This document shows positions 7,342-13,347 of a DNA stretch of 13,347 bases, in pieces. Where the stretch lies: assembly GCA_017408305.1 (NCBI GenBank), contig JAFQUU010000057.1, positions 1-13,347 on the forward strand, given 5' to 3'. The number at the start of each line of letters is the position of its first letter. The first letter of the stretch is position 1. The stretch is from Clostridia bacterium. Lineage in GTDB: Bacteria > Bacillota > Clostridia > Christensenellales > UBA1242. Position numbers and translations under genes: made by a program. Under the pieces are notes generated by a model that was not told where the DNA came from, ran no database searches, and saw only the letters and a program-made list of their open reading frames with translations.

Positions 7342-7779
7342 ATGAAAAAAGGATTTACTCTTGTTGAAACTGTTGTTGCACTTGCTGTGATTGTTGTAAT
7401 ATCTTTCGCATTTTTTTCTATGGCAACATTTGCAAGCGTAAACCTTGAAAAATCAAATATTAAAAACTATGGAATCATTGAAATGCAAGGGGTAAGTGAT
7501 GTTTTTAGTGGCACTAATTTTGCAAGTGCAGGGCAGTTTTCAGTGGCAGAATTTGAGGAAAACCTTGCATTTTGTGGGTATGAACTTAAATCAGAAAACG
7601 AAGGCTTTACATTTTCAAAACAAATTGATGGACAGGGGCAACCAAACATTAAAGGCAAAGGGTTATATCAATTTTGGATTTCAAAAAACAGTGGGTTTGT
7701 AACACTTTCAGGAAAAATCTTTTATGAAGAAAAAGTTTTGTATGAAATGCCAAATTTGGAAAAGGTGGTGAACTTATGA
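7342..7779 (+). CDS. Type IV minor pilin (prepilin-type N-terminus)
   Basis: This 145-residue protein begins MKKGFTLVETVVALAV, with cleavage expected after Gly4, Phe at +1, Glu at +5 and a hydrophobic helix to about residue 31. The following domain is about 110 residues with no recognised motif. The AAAGGA site nine bases upstream supports the ATG at 7342. It lies nine bases after the PilM-like gene, and its stop overlaps the next start (ATGA), so the two are probably translationally coupled. It is likely a pseudopilin of the tip or priming complex, comparable in role to GspI or GspJ. No closer assignment is possible from the sequence. Confidence 0.85.
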   Translation: MKKGFTLVETVVALAVIVVISFAFFSMATFASVNLEKSNIKNYGIIEMQGVSDVFSGTNFASAGQFSVAEFEENLAFCGYELKSENEGFTFSKQIDGQGQPNIKGKGLYQFWISKNSGFVTLSGKIFYEEKVLYEMPNLEKVVNL

Positions 7780-8192
7780 AATCTCACAAAAAAGGATACA
7801 CACTTGCCACAACCCTTCTTATCATGGTGTTTGTTTTTGGGGTTTCGGCAGTAATGGTTTCGCTTGTGGCAGGGCAAAACAGCATTGCCAAAAAAAATGC
7901 ACTTGTTTTTGAAGAAAAACTTGCCATAACCCAAATTTGCACAAACTTTGTGGATATGGAAAATCTGCAGTTTAAAGATTACTATCAAGGTTTGGGTTAC
8001 AGCCTTACAAATTATAATGGCAAAACATTTTTGGCTTATCCACAAAACCCAATTTCGATTGTTACAGAAGAAAACGGATATACGCAAAACCTTTGGGTGG
8101 TAAAAAACAATAATGTTTCAGTTGCAAGTGTCCAAAAATCTTTTGGGCAAGTGGTAACCTTTACATATGAAGAAAAGGAGTTTGAAATATGA
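7776..8192 (+). CDS. GspK/PilX-like minor pilin lacking Glu5
   Basis: This 138-residue protein starts MKSHKKGYTLATTLLIM: a basic leader ending in Gly7, then Tyr at +1 and a hydrophobic helix to about residue 31. The +5 position is Thr, not the Glu found in the other three prepilins of the locus. In type II secretion and type IV pili, GspK and PilX-type subunits typically lack Glu5 and sit at the fibre tip, where no preceding subunit needs the Glu5 contact. This one is shorter than most GspK proteins. It is coupled by ATGA overlaps to the genes on both sides and has an AGGTGG binding site. Its position last among the minor pilins and directly before pilD fits a tip role, which is inferred. Confidence 0.7.
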   Translation: MKSHKKGYTLATTLLIMVFVFGVSAVMVSLVAGQNSIAKKNALVFEEKLAITQICTNFVDMENLQFKDYYQGLGYSLTNYNGKTFLAYPQNPISIVTEENGYTQNLWVVKNNNVSVASVQKSFGQVVTFTYEEKEFEI

Positions 8193-8956
8193 TTTTAACT
8201 TATATTCTGACTTTAATTTTAGGGGCATGCGTGGGCAGTTTTTTAAATGTGCTGATTTATCGCACGCCAAATAATCTCAGCATTGTTAAGCCTGCATCAC
8301 ATTGCCCAAACTGCAAAACAAATCTTAGGTGGTGCGATAATATCCCAGTATTTTCGTGGCTATTTTTGGGGGGCAAGTGCCGTTATTGCAAAACGCCAAT
8401 CTCGCCAAGATACATAATGGTTGAACTTTTAAACACAATCCTTTGGCTTCTTTCGGTGCTTTTGTTTTGGAAAATTAGTCCACTTGTAAGCATTATGTTT
8501 GCTCTTGCTTGTTCGGTTTTAATTGTTATAACTTTTATTGATTTTGAACACAAATGGATTCCAGACCGTTTTCAAATCGCCCTTTTGGTGCTTGGTATTG
8601 TCCTTACGATTTTTGACCCTATTACATCATATCTAGACCATATCCTTGGTTTTGTGGTTGGTGCAGGGGTTTTGGGTATGTTTTACGGCCTTGGCTGGCT
8701 GATTTACAAGAAGGAAGCCCTTGGCATAGGCGACATCAAACTTATGGCTGTTTGTGGGCTGATTCTTGGTTGGAAATGCACTTTGGTTGCCCTGTTTGTT
8801 GGTGCAATAGTAGGTGCCATTTCCTGCCTTATTATTCGTGCAGTAAAAAAAGAAGAAGATGTTGAATATGCGTTTGCACCATACCTTGCCCTTGGCACGA
8901 TTTTTGCAATGTTTTTTGGCAATCAAATCATTTCACTATATTTTTCAATGTTTTAA
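8189..8956 (+). CDS. pilD: Prepilin peptidase / N-methyltransferase
   Basis: This 255-residue membrane protein cleaves prepilin leaders after the conserved Gly on the cytoplasmic side of the membrane and normally methylates the new N-terminal residue. The N-terminal domain has GSFLNVLIYR (16-25) and the four zinc-binding cysteines C39, C42, C64 and C67 (CPNC and CRYC). The aspartyl protease pair is visible as D118 in FIDFEHKWIPD and D182 in the GIGD motif. Several hydrophobic helices follow, ending with FAPYLALG (229-236), a family signature. All key residues are present and the length is normal, so it should be active. Its substrates are presumably the four prepilins encoded at 3830, 5765, 7342 and 7776. 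The start overlaps the previous stop (ATGA). Confidence 0.95.
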   Translation: MILTYILTLILGACVGSFLNVLIYRTPNNLSIVKPASHCPNCKTNLRWCDNIPVFSWLFLGGKCRYCKTPISPRYIMVELLNTILWLLSVLLFWKISPLVSIMFALACSVLIVITFIDFEHKWIPDRFQIALLVLGIVLTIFDPITSYLDHILGFVVGAGVLGMFYGLGWLIYKKEALGIGDIKLMAVCGLILGWKCTLVALFVGAIVGAISCLIIRAVKKEEDVEYAFAPYLALGTIFAMFFGNQIISLYFSMF

Positions 8957-8960
8957 AAAA

Positions 8961-8966
8961 GGAGGT
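8961..8966 (+). promoter_or_regulatory. Consensus ribosome binding site fixing a TTG start
   Basis: GGAGGT, preceded by a run of A, lies eight bases before the TTG at 8975. This ideal spacing supports the non-ATG start of pilC. Confidence 0.85.
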
Positions 8967-8974
8967 AAGAAATC

Positions 8975-10180
8975 TTGAAAAAGTTTAAGTACACAGCATA
9001 TAACTTAGACCATAAAAAATACACAGGCTTTTATTTTGCAAATGATGAACAGCACCTAAGAACACTTCTTTCTCAGCAACAACTTTTCTTGATTTCTTGC
9101 AAAGAAGTTTCAGACCGTGGCCCTAACGCATTTTTCTCGCTTTCTGGCAAAGTAAAGATGAAGGAACTTGCATACTTTTGTCGCCAACTTGCCATTATGA
9201 TAAATTCTTCAATAGAACTTATTAACTGCCTAGAAATCCTTAAAAATCAGGTCTTTAGCAAGTATTTCAAGCAAATCCTAGAACGCGTGTACGAAGATGT
9301 CCAAACAGGTATGCTTTTGTCTGAAGCAATGGCAAAACACAAAAAGGTTTTCCCAGAGTTTCTTCGCAACATGGTTTATGTGGGGGAGATGAGCAGTTCC
9401 CTTGAAAAAGTCCTAGACAATATCGCAGAATACTACGAAAGCGAAATGCGTACAAAATCAAAAATCAAAAGTGCACTTGTTTACCCAATCACGCTGGCTG
9501 TACTCACTGTTGCAATCCTTGCCCTTATGATGATTTTGGTTGTGCCAACATTTCGAAATTCTCTCGGTTCAATGGAAATTGAAATGCCAGCCCTTACAAT
9601 GGCAATCTTTGACATAAGCGATTTCGTAACCCAAAATTTCCTTACACTATTTGGTGGCATTGTTGGTTTTATCGTCCTTCTTAAACTTCTCGGCAAAACA
9701 AACTCAGGCAGATTGTTTTTTGACACTCTTGCCATGAAAATCTCGTTCACCAAACGCTATCAAGTGGCCAAAACAACATCAATCTTTGCAAGGTCTTTTG
9801 GGCTACTTCTTGCCAGTGGCATGCATATTGTTGATGCCATGGAAGTTGTCCAAAAAATCCTTGGCAACAAATATATAGAAAAAAAATTTGCTCAGGCCAC
9901 AGAGGCAGTCCGTGGTGGCATAAGCCTTACAAAAGCCATAGAAGATATGCAGGTTTTTCCACCAATGCTGTTGCAGATGGTTAGTGTTGGAGAAAAAACT
10001 GCCAGCCTTGATGAAAGACTGCTTCGCACCTCAGGCTACTTTGATGAAGAACTCTCGCATGCCCTCAGTTCAATGATGTCGCTTATCCAGCCACTTCTCA
10101 TGGCAGTTATGGGCATCTCAATTGGCGTAATATTCCTTGCTGTTTACTCGCCAATGCTTTCAATTATGGGAAATCTTTAA
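8975..10180 (+). CDS. pilC: Type IV pilus inner-membrane platform protein
   Basis: This 401-residue protein belongs to the PilC/GspF family, which forms the membrane platform through which pilin subunits are inserted into the fibre and which contacts the PilB motor. Two T2SSF repeats are visible, about residues 66-189 and 269-391. Each has the typical helical pattern and a family sequence (EFLRNMVYVGEMSSSLEKVL and PMLLQMVSVGEKTASLDERL). Transmembrane helices lie at about 168-192, 222-240 and 367-393. It starts with TTG, supported by a perfect GGAGGT site eight bases upstream. It sits between pilD and pilB, nine bases before the latter. Codons here and in pilB more often end in C than in the genes before them. 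Confidence 0.95.
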   Translation: MKKFKYTAYNLDHKKYTGFYFANDEQHLRTLLSQQQLFLISCKEVSDRGPNAFFSLSGKVKMKELAYFCRQLAIMINSSIELINCLEILKNQVFSKYFKQILERVYEDVQTGMLLSEAMAKHKKVFPEFLRNMVYVGEMSSSLEKVLDNIAEYYESEMRTKSKIKSALVYPITLAVLTVAILALMMILVVPTFRNSLGSMEIEMPALTMAIFDISDFVTQNFLTLFGGIVGFIVLLKLLGKTNSGRLFFDTLAMKISFTKRYQVAKTTSIFARSFGLLLASGMHIVDAMEVVQKILGNKYIEKKFAQATEAVRGGISLTKAIEDMQVFPPMLLQMVSVGEKTASLDERLLRTSGYFDEELSHALSSMMSLIQPLLMAVMGISIGVIFLAVYSPMLSIMGNL

Positions 10181-10189
10181 GGAGAATAT

Positions 10190-11902
10190 ATGAAGCAAAA
10201 CAAAGAAATCCTTGCACGCCTTGCCTTCAAAAACAAAATCAGTCAGTCTCAAATTGATGTTCTAGAGAAAGAAATAGACTCTTTCCAAGGTGGCATAGAA
10301 AAGTATTTACTCTCAAACAAAATCTGCTCGGAGGCAGACCTTTACAGCGTAATAGCCGATATGTACTGCGTTCCATTTTGCGAAATGCAACTTCTAGAAA
10401 TAGACAAAACACTTCTAGAAATGTTTGACTACGCCTTTCTTCGCAAGCACAAAATCGTGCCAGTTTCTCGTGCAGAAAATGGCACACTTATTGTTGCAAT
10501 GGCAAATGTAATGAACATTGTTGCACGCAGTGCAGTGGACAGCTTTGCTGGGCATAATGTGCAGTATATCCAAGTCCAACCAAGCGAAATTAAAAAATAT
10601 ATTTCTTCGCTTGTTGCAGTAAAGTCAACCGAAAACGCTTTAAGCGACCTTGAAAAAGAAAAACTTTTAGACCCCGAAAATACCCCAGAAGAACTTTTGA
10701 CCGATGAAACAATCAACGCCCCAGCAGTTCGCCTTGTGGATTCGTTTATTCGTGAAGCAATCCTGTTCCGTGCCAGCGATATCCATGTCGAGCCCTACGA
10801 AAACCTTGTCAAGGTTCGCTATCGCATAGACGGCGATTTGTCAGAACGCGTGCAGTTCCCAATCAGTTCCTATCCAGCAGTTTCAGCACGCCTAAAAATC
10901 ATCTCAGGCATGAACATAGCCGAACGCCGTATCCCACAAGACGGCAGAATAAATATGGTTATCAATAACATTGAGTACGACTTTCGTGTTTCAACCCTGC
11001 CAACCGTGCACGGCGAAAAATTTGTTATTCGTGTGCTTGATAAATCCTCTTTCAGTTTCAATCGTAAGGACCTTGGTTTCAATCCAGAAGAAAACAAAAT
11101 TGTGGACAAAATTCTTTCCCACCCACATGGCCTTGTACTTCTCACAGGCCCAACAGGCTGTGGTAAGTCCACCACGCTTTACAGTTTTTTGAAAGAAGTG
11201 AACAAGCCTGATGTAAATATCGTAACCGTTGAAGACCCTGTCGAATACACCATGCCAGGCATCAACCAAACACAGGTCAACACCAAGGCAGACATGACCT
11301 TTGCAACAGCCCTGCGTAGCATTCTTCGCCAAGACCCCGACATCATCATGATTGGTGAAATCCGTGATGAAGAAACAGCCCAAATTGGCATCCGTGCCGC
11401 AATCACAGGCCACCTTGTTTTCAGCACGCTTCACACCAACGACGCCCCAGGTGCAGTAACACGCCTTGTTGATATGGGTGTCAGCAGTTACCTTGTTGGC
11501 GATGCAGTCGTGGCAGTCATTTCTCAAAGGCTGGTCAAACACCTTTGTCCAATGTGCAAAAAACGCCATAAAGCCACCAAAGAAGAAATGGAAATTTTGG
11601 GTCTTAATAAACCTGAGGACATTTGTAGTCCAGTCGGTTGTCAGTTCTGCAACGGCTCGGGCTATAGGGGCAGAATTGCAGTGCATGAGGTAATGTATGT
11701 AACCGACAAAATTCGCTCCCTCATAAACCAAAATGGCACCATTGAAGAAATCCGTAACGCTGCTGAAGAGGCTGGTATGATAAGCCTAAAAGACTCTTGT
11801 AAATTCGCAGTCCTAAATGGCGAAACTTCAATTTCAGAGTTCATGACACTTTCAATAGAGGAAGAGCCCGATGTAGAACCTTCTCCCGAACTCCCTCAAT
11901 AA
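10190..11902 (+). CDS. pilB: Type IV pilus extension ATPase
   Basis: This 570-residue cytoplasmic hexameric ATPase drives pilus extension. It has an N-terminal T2SSE/MshEN-like domain (about 1-140); the usual c-di-GMP-contacting residues do not look conserved, so binding is doubtful. Core motifs are complete: Walker A GPTGCGKST (320-328), Asp box VEDPVEYTMPG (347-357), Walker B with DPDIIMIGEIRD (382-393) and His box TGHLVFSTLHTNDA (406-419). The zinc-binding cysteines are C453, C456, C484 and C487, typical of PilB and GspE and absent from PilT. The size and N-terminal domain argue against the shorter competence ATPase ComGA. GGAG precedes the ATG, and the gene ends at a terminator. It is the only motor gene in the window; no PilT is seen. 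Confidence 0.96.
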   Translation: MKQNKEILARLAFKNKISQSQIDVLEKEIDSFQGGIEKYLLSNKICSEADLYSVIADMYCVPFCEMQLLEIDKTLLEMFDYAFLRKHKIVPVSRAENGTLIVAMANVMNIVARSAVDSFAGHNVQYIQVQPSEIKKYISSLVAVKSTENALSDLEKEKLLDPENTPEELLTDETINAPAVRLVDSFIREAILFRASDIHVEPYENLVKVRYRIDGDLSERVQFPISSYPAVSARLKIISGMNIAERRIPQDGRINMVINNIEYDFRVSTLPTVHGEKFVIRVLDKSSFSFNRKDLGFNPEENKIVDKILSHPHGLVLLTGPTGCGKSTTLYSFLKEVNKPDVNIVTVEDPVEYTMPGINQTQVNTKADMTFATALRSILRQDPDIIMIGEIRDEETAQIGIRAAITGHLVFSTLHTNDAPGAVTRLVDMGVSSYLVGDAVVAVISQRLVKHLCPMCKKRHKATKEEMEILGLNKPEDICSPVGCQFCNGSGYRGRIAVHEVMYVTDKIRSLINQNGTIEEIRNAAEEAGMISLKDSCKFAVLNGETSISEFMTLSIEEEPDVEPSPELPQ

Positions 11903-11934
11903 AAAAATGGCCTAATTTCTTAGACCATTTTTTT
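11902..11934 (+). terminator. Intrinsic terminator of the pilus operon
   Basis: AAAAAATGG pairs with CCATTTTTT. An inner CTAA/TTAG stem closes a TTTC loop after one C-A mismatch, and a T run follows. It begins at the last base of the pilB stop codon. Confidence 0.9.
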
Positions 11935-12069
11935 ATTATTTATTTTTTATTATTTTTTAAAAAAAATATATATTTTATTTTAAAAAATATTAAATTTTAA
12001 TAAAAAAATATTAAAAACAAACAAAAATATTTTTTTTAATAAATTTTATTTTTTTAAATAATTTTAATT
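11935..12069. other. Extreme A/T tract between convergent genes
   Basis: This stretch contains no G and only two C, made of runs of A, runs of T and TA steps. It lies between the pilB terminator and the terminator of the gene on the other strand, with no reading frame of interest. It could be bent or easily melted DNA, or simply unconstrained spacer in an A/T-rich genome. Confidence 0.8.
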
Positions 12070-12096
12070 AAAAAAATCCACAGCAAATTTGCTGTG
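12070..12096 (-). terminator. Intrinsic terminator of the DUF6273-like gene
   Basis: CACAGCAAATTTGCTGTG (12079-12096) is a perfect 18-base palindrome. Read on the - strand it is followed by GGA and seven T (12076-12070). It lies just after the stop codon of the - strand gene. Confidence 0.9.
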
Positions 12097-12102
12097 AAAA
12101 TC

Positions 12103-13128
12103 TTAACCTATTTTTATCACACAGGCAGGGCGAACACCATGGTTTGAAGTGTAACCACTTGCCCAACTGTTTCCACCCCACGCGTTGTAATAAGCTTGTT
12201 CCTTTACTGCTCCTGTGGTAGATATGCTATAACACATATAATATGTTGTATCTGAACTCGTAGTGCGAGAGTAATCATAAAGCCACCACAAATCATTTGT
12301 ACCATCGGCGTAATAACCGGTAAAATTCAATCCAGTATTTACACATATGTCTGCATGGGCTTTTTTTAAAGGAAAAAGATAGTTTGTTGTGCTATTTACG
12401 GTGTTGCTAAATGTTGAATTAAGTACCAAAGTGCCATTGCTTACAAAACTAGAAAGACCACTATTGTTATAAATTGTTGTTATGCTGGATTGTAGCGTTT
12501 TTGGGGTACCACTCGAACTTGTATTCCAATATGCCTTGGCTAATATTGTTTCGCTTAGGGCTAACACAGTGTTATCTGCTAACGATGTATTAATGGGTAC
12601 CAAATCTGATGCAGGTAAAACTACTGCTGGCTTATCTGCAACATAAGATTTACTTTCAACAGCCGTTTTAATTGTTGCACCAGCAGGAGTGCTAGTTTCA
12701 TATCCGTTGCTGGAAAAATATTTACAAAATGATAAGTTTGTTTTTGTTAACCATGTTTTGAATAAATAATAATCTAATCCACTACCAATATTATTGGCTC
12801 TACTTATTATAACCCAATTGATAGCCTTGCTGTTATAGGTGCCCATAGTAATATAAGGATATCCAGTTAACGAACCACTTGATAAAGTACCATTTACTGT
12901 AATTCCCCCAAACTTAATTTCTAAACCACTCTCGGTGGTGTAAATTACAGGGTCATTTTTAGGATCTAACCCTAATCCACTAGTGGTAGTGGTTTCAACC
13001 ATTTCGCTTGCACTTGCCAAATTGTTTGGACTTGCCCCAAGTGGGGCGAAAGCAAACACTCCCGCCGCTCCCATTAAAAGGGCGAGGGAAGCGAAAGAAA
13101 ATGGTTTTAAAAATTTACTTTTTTTCAT
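12103..13128 (-). CDS. Secreted DUF6273-like protein with C-type-lectin-like C-terminus
   Basis: This 341-residue protein starts with a signal peptide: MKKSKF, then a hydrophobic core LALLMGAAGVFAFA (15-28), with cleavage likely near ASA (38-40). The mature part is rich in Ser, Thr and Asn. Two signatures suggest DUF6273, a domain common in secreted clostridial proteins: YITMGTYNSKAINWVII (92-108) and the ending WGGNSW...GVRPA (317-335). Such endings also occur in FGE/C-type-lectin-like folds. No anchor is seen, so it is probably released or held non-covalently. I chose the ATG at 13128 because AAGGAG lies seven bases upstream; the TTG at 13146 would place the binding site inside the gene. 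It is convergent with the pilus operon and separately terminated, so a link to pili is not shown. Function unknown; ligand binding at the surface is a guess. Confidence 0.75.
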   Translation of the reverse strand: MKKSKFLKPFSFASLALLMGAAGVFAFAPLGASPNNLASASEMVETTTTSGLGLDPKNDPVIYTTESGLEIKFGGITVNGTLSSGSLTGYPYITMGTYNSKAINWVIISRANNIGSGLDYYLFKTWLTKTNLSFCKYFSSNGYETSTPAGATIKTAVESKSYVADKPAVVLPASDLVPINTSLADNTVLALSETILAKAYWNTSSSGTPKTLQSSITTIYNNSGLSSFVSNGTLVLNSTFSNTVNSTTNYLFPLKKAHADICVNTGLNFTGYYADGTNDLWWLYDYSRTTSSDTTYYMCYSISTTGAVKEQAYYNAWGGNSWASGYTSNHGVRPACVIKIG

Positions 13129-13135
13129 AAGATTT

Positions 13136-13141
13136 CTCCTT
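13136..13141 (-). promoter_or_regulatory. Ribosome binding site fixing the ATG at 13128
   Basis: AAGGAG on the - strand lies seven bases before the ATG at 13128-13126. It supports this start over the TTG 18 bases upstream. Confidence 0.85.
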
Positions 13142-13177
13142 TGCAAAAAGTTTTACGAAATACCGTAATTTTGTATT

Positions 13178-13204
13178 AAAAAAATAGTTATGAAAGCATA
13201 ACTA
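13178..13204 (-). terminator. Terminator-like hairpin upstream of the DUF6273-like gene
   Basis: On the - strand TAGTTATG, loop CTTT, CATAACTA forms a perfect 8-bp stem directly followed by seven T (13184-13178). It stands 50 bases before the start codon, with no good promoter between. It may be an attenuator in the leader of this gene, or the terminator of an unseen gene upstream. Confidence 0.65.
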
Positions 13205-13213
13205 AATTCCCCT

Positions 13214-13273
13214 CGAAATCTTAATTTTCCCCCATTTTAGACCATGGATTACCACTATCCACGGTTCATTTCG
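13214..13273 (-). promoter_or_regulatory. Structured leader RNA candidate
   Basis: On the - strand CCGTGGAT (13264-13257), a 7-base loop and ATCCATGG (13249-13242) form an 8-bp stem with one G-U pair. It is enclosed by CGAAAT (13273-13268) pairing with ATTTCG (13219-13214). The G-U pair is valid only in RNA from this strand; the other strand would have an A-C mismatch. With the hairpin and U-run that follow, this resembles an aptamer plus expression platform, but I recognise no known riboswitch class. Confidence 0.35.
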
Positions 13274-13281
13274 CCTTAATT

Positions 13282-13311
13282 TTTACACCTTGAAACTTGC
13301 CAAATTGTCAG
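13282..13311 (-). promoter_or_regulatory. Possible promoter of the DUF6273-like gene
   Basis: On the - strand CTGACA (13311-13306, 5 of 6) lies 18 bases before TGTAAA (13287-13282, 4 of 6). Transcription would start near 13275 and give a leader of about 150 bases. A TATAAA nearer the window edge (around 13330) is an alternative whose -35 would lie outside. Confidence 0.3.
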
Positions 13312-13347
13312 CATTTATGCGATATTTATAGGTTCTTCAAATAGTAA

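Noticed and set aside
10991..11731. Long open frame on the - strand opposite pilB (246 codons)
   Set aside because: It lies fully within the conserved ATPase core of pilB, matches no family I know, and is a by-product of pilB codon use.
5765..11902. Competence (comG) operon
   Set aside because: The ATPase is full-length PilB with an N-terminal domain and zinc cysteines, it is the last gene rather than the first, and a prepilin peptidase and PilM-like gene are included.
11935..12069. Replication origin or plasmid origin in the A/T tract
   Set aside because: No iterons, DnaA boxes or replication genes are nearby; low G+C alone is not enough.
13129..13146. TTG at 13146 as start of the secreted protein
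   Set aside because: The strong AAGGAG site would then be inside the gene; the ATG at 13128 has ideal spacing and begins a typical signal peptide.
1..13347. CRISPR array, insertion sequence, tRNA or rRNA gene
   Set aside because: No regularly spaced repeats, transposase, terminal inverted repeats or recognisable RNA gene sequence were seen on either strand.

Overview
The window comes from a low-G+C Gram-positive-type bacterium, most likely an uncultured Clostridia-like member of the Bacillota. The signs are A/T-rich coding sequence, strong GGAGG-type ribosome binding sites, a TTG start, U-tract intrinsic terminators, Listeria-Bacteroides (Flg_new-type) repeats, and a type IV pilus locus in which I see no outer-membrane secretin. 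Exact taxonomy cannot be set from the window.

Layout. (1) 1-3514, + strand: the 5'-truncated end of a very large secreted, membrane-anchored protein. It has a beta-solenoid, Flg_new-type repeats, a GLUG-like solenoid, one transmembrane helix and a long basic cytoplasmic tail. (2) 3515-3829: an A/T-rich regulatory gap with inverted repeats, a candidate Spo0A box and a sigma-A-type promoter. (3) 3830-5674: a giant (614 aa) type IV pilin, a standard prepilin N-terminus fused to a beta-solenoid/GLUG-like body, followed by a strong terminator. (4) 5765-11902: a tightly packed operon of minor pilin, PilM-like protein, minor pilin, GspK/PilX-like minor pilin without Glu5, prepilin peptidase (PilD), platform protein (PilC) and assembly ATPase (PilB), closed by a terminator. 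(5) 11935-12069: a tract with almost no G or C between convergent genes. (6) 12103-13128, - strand: a secreted protein with a DUF6273-like, C-type-lectin-like C-terminus. Its upstream region holds two hairpins, one followed by seven U, so it may be an attenuating leader.

How it fits together. PilD would cleave the four prepilins, PilB would power and PilC would organise assembly, and the PilM-like protein would link the motor to the inner complex. The three minor pilins probably prime or cap a fibre built from the giant pilin. The membrane protein in front carries a module resembling the one in the pilin body, so it may be a cell-surface partner. No PilT, PilN or PilO is visible. The most unusual feature is a compact monoderm pilus whose likely major subunit is itself an adhesin-like solenoid protein.
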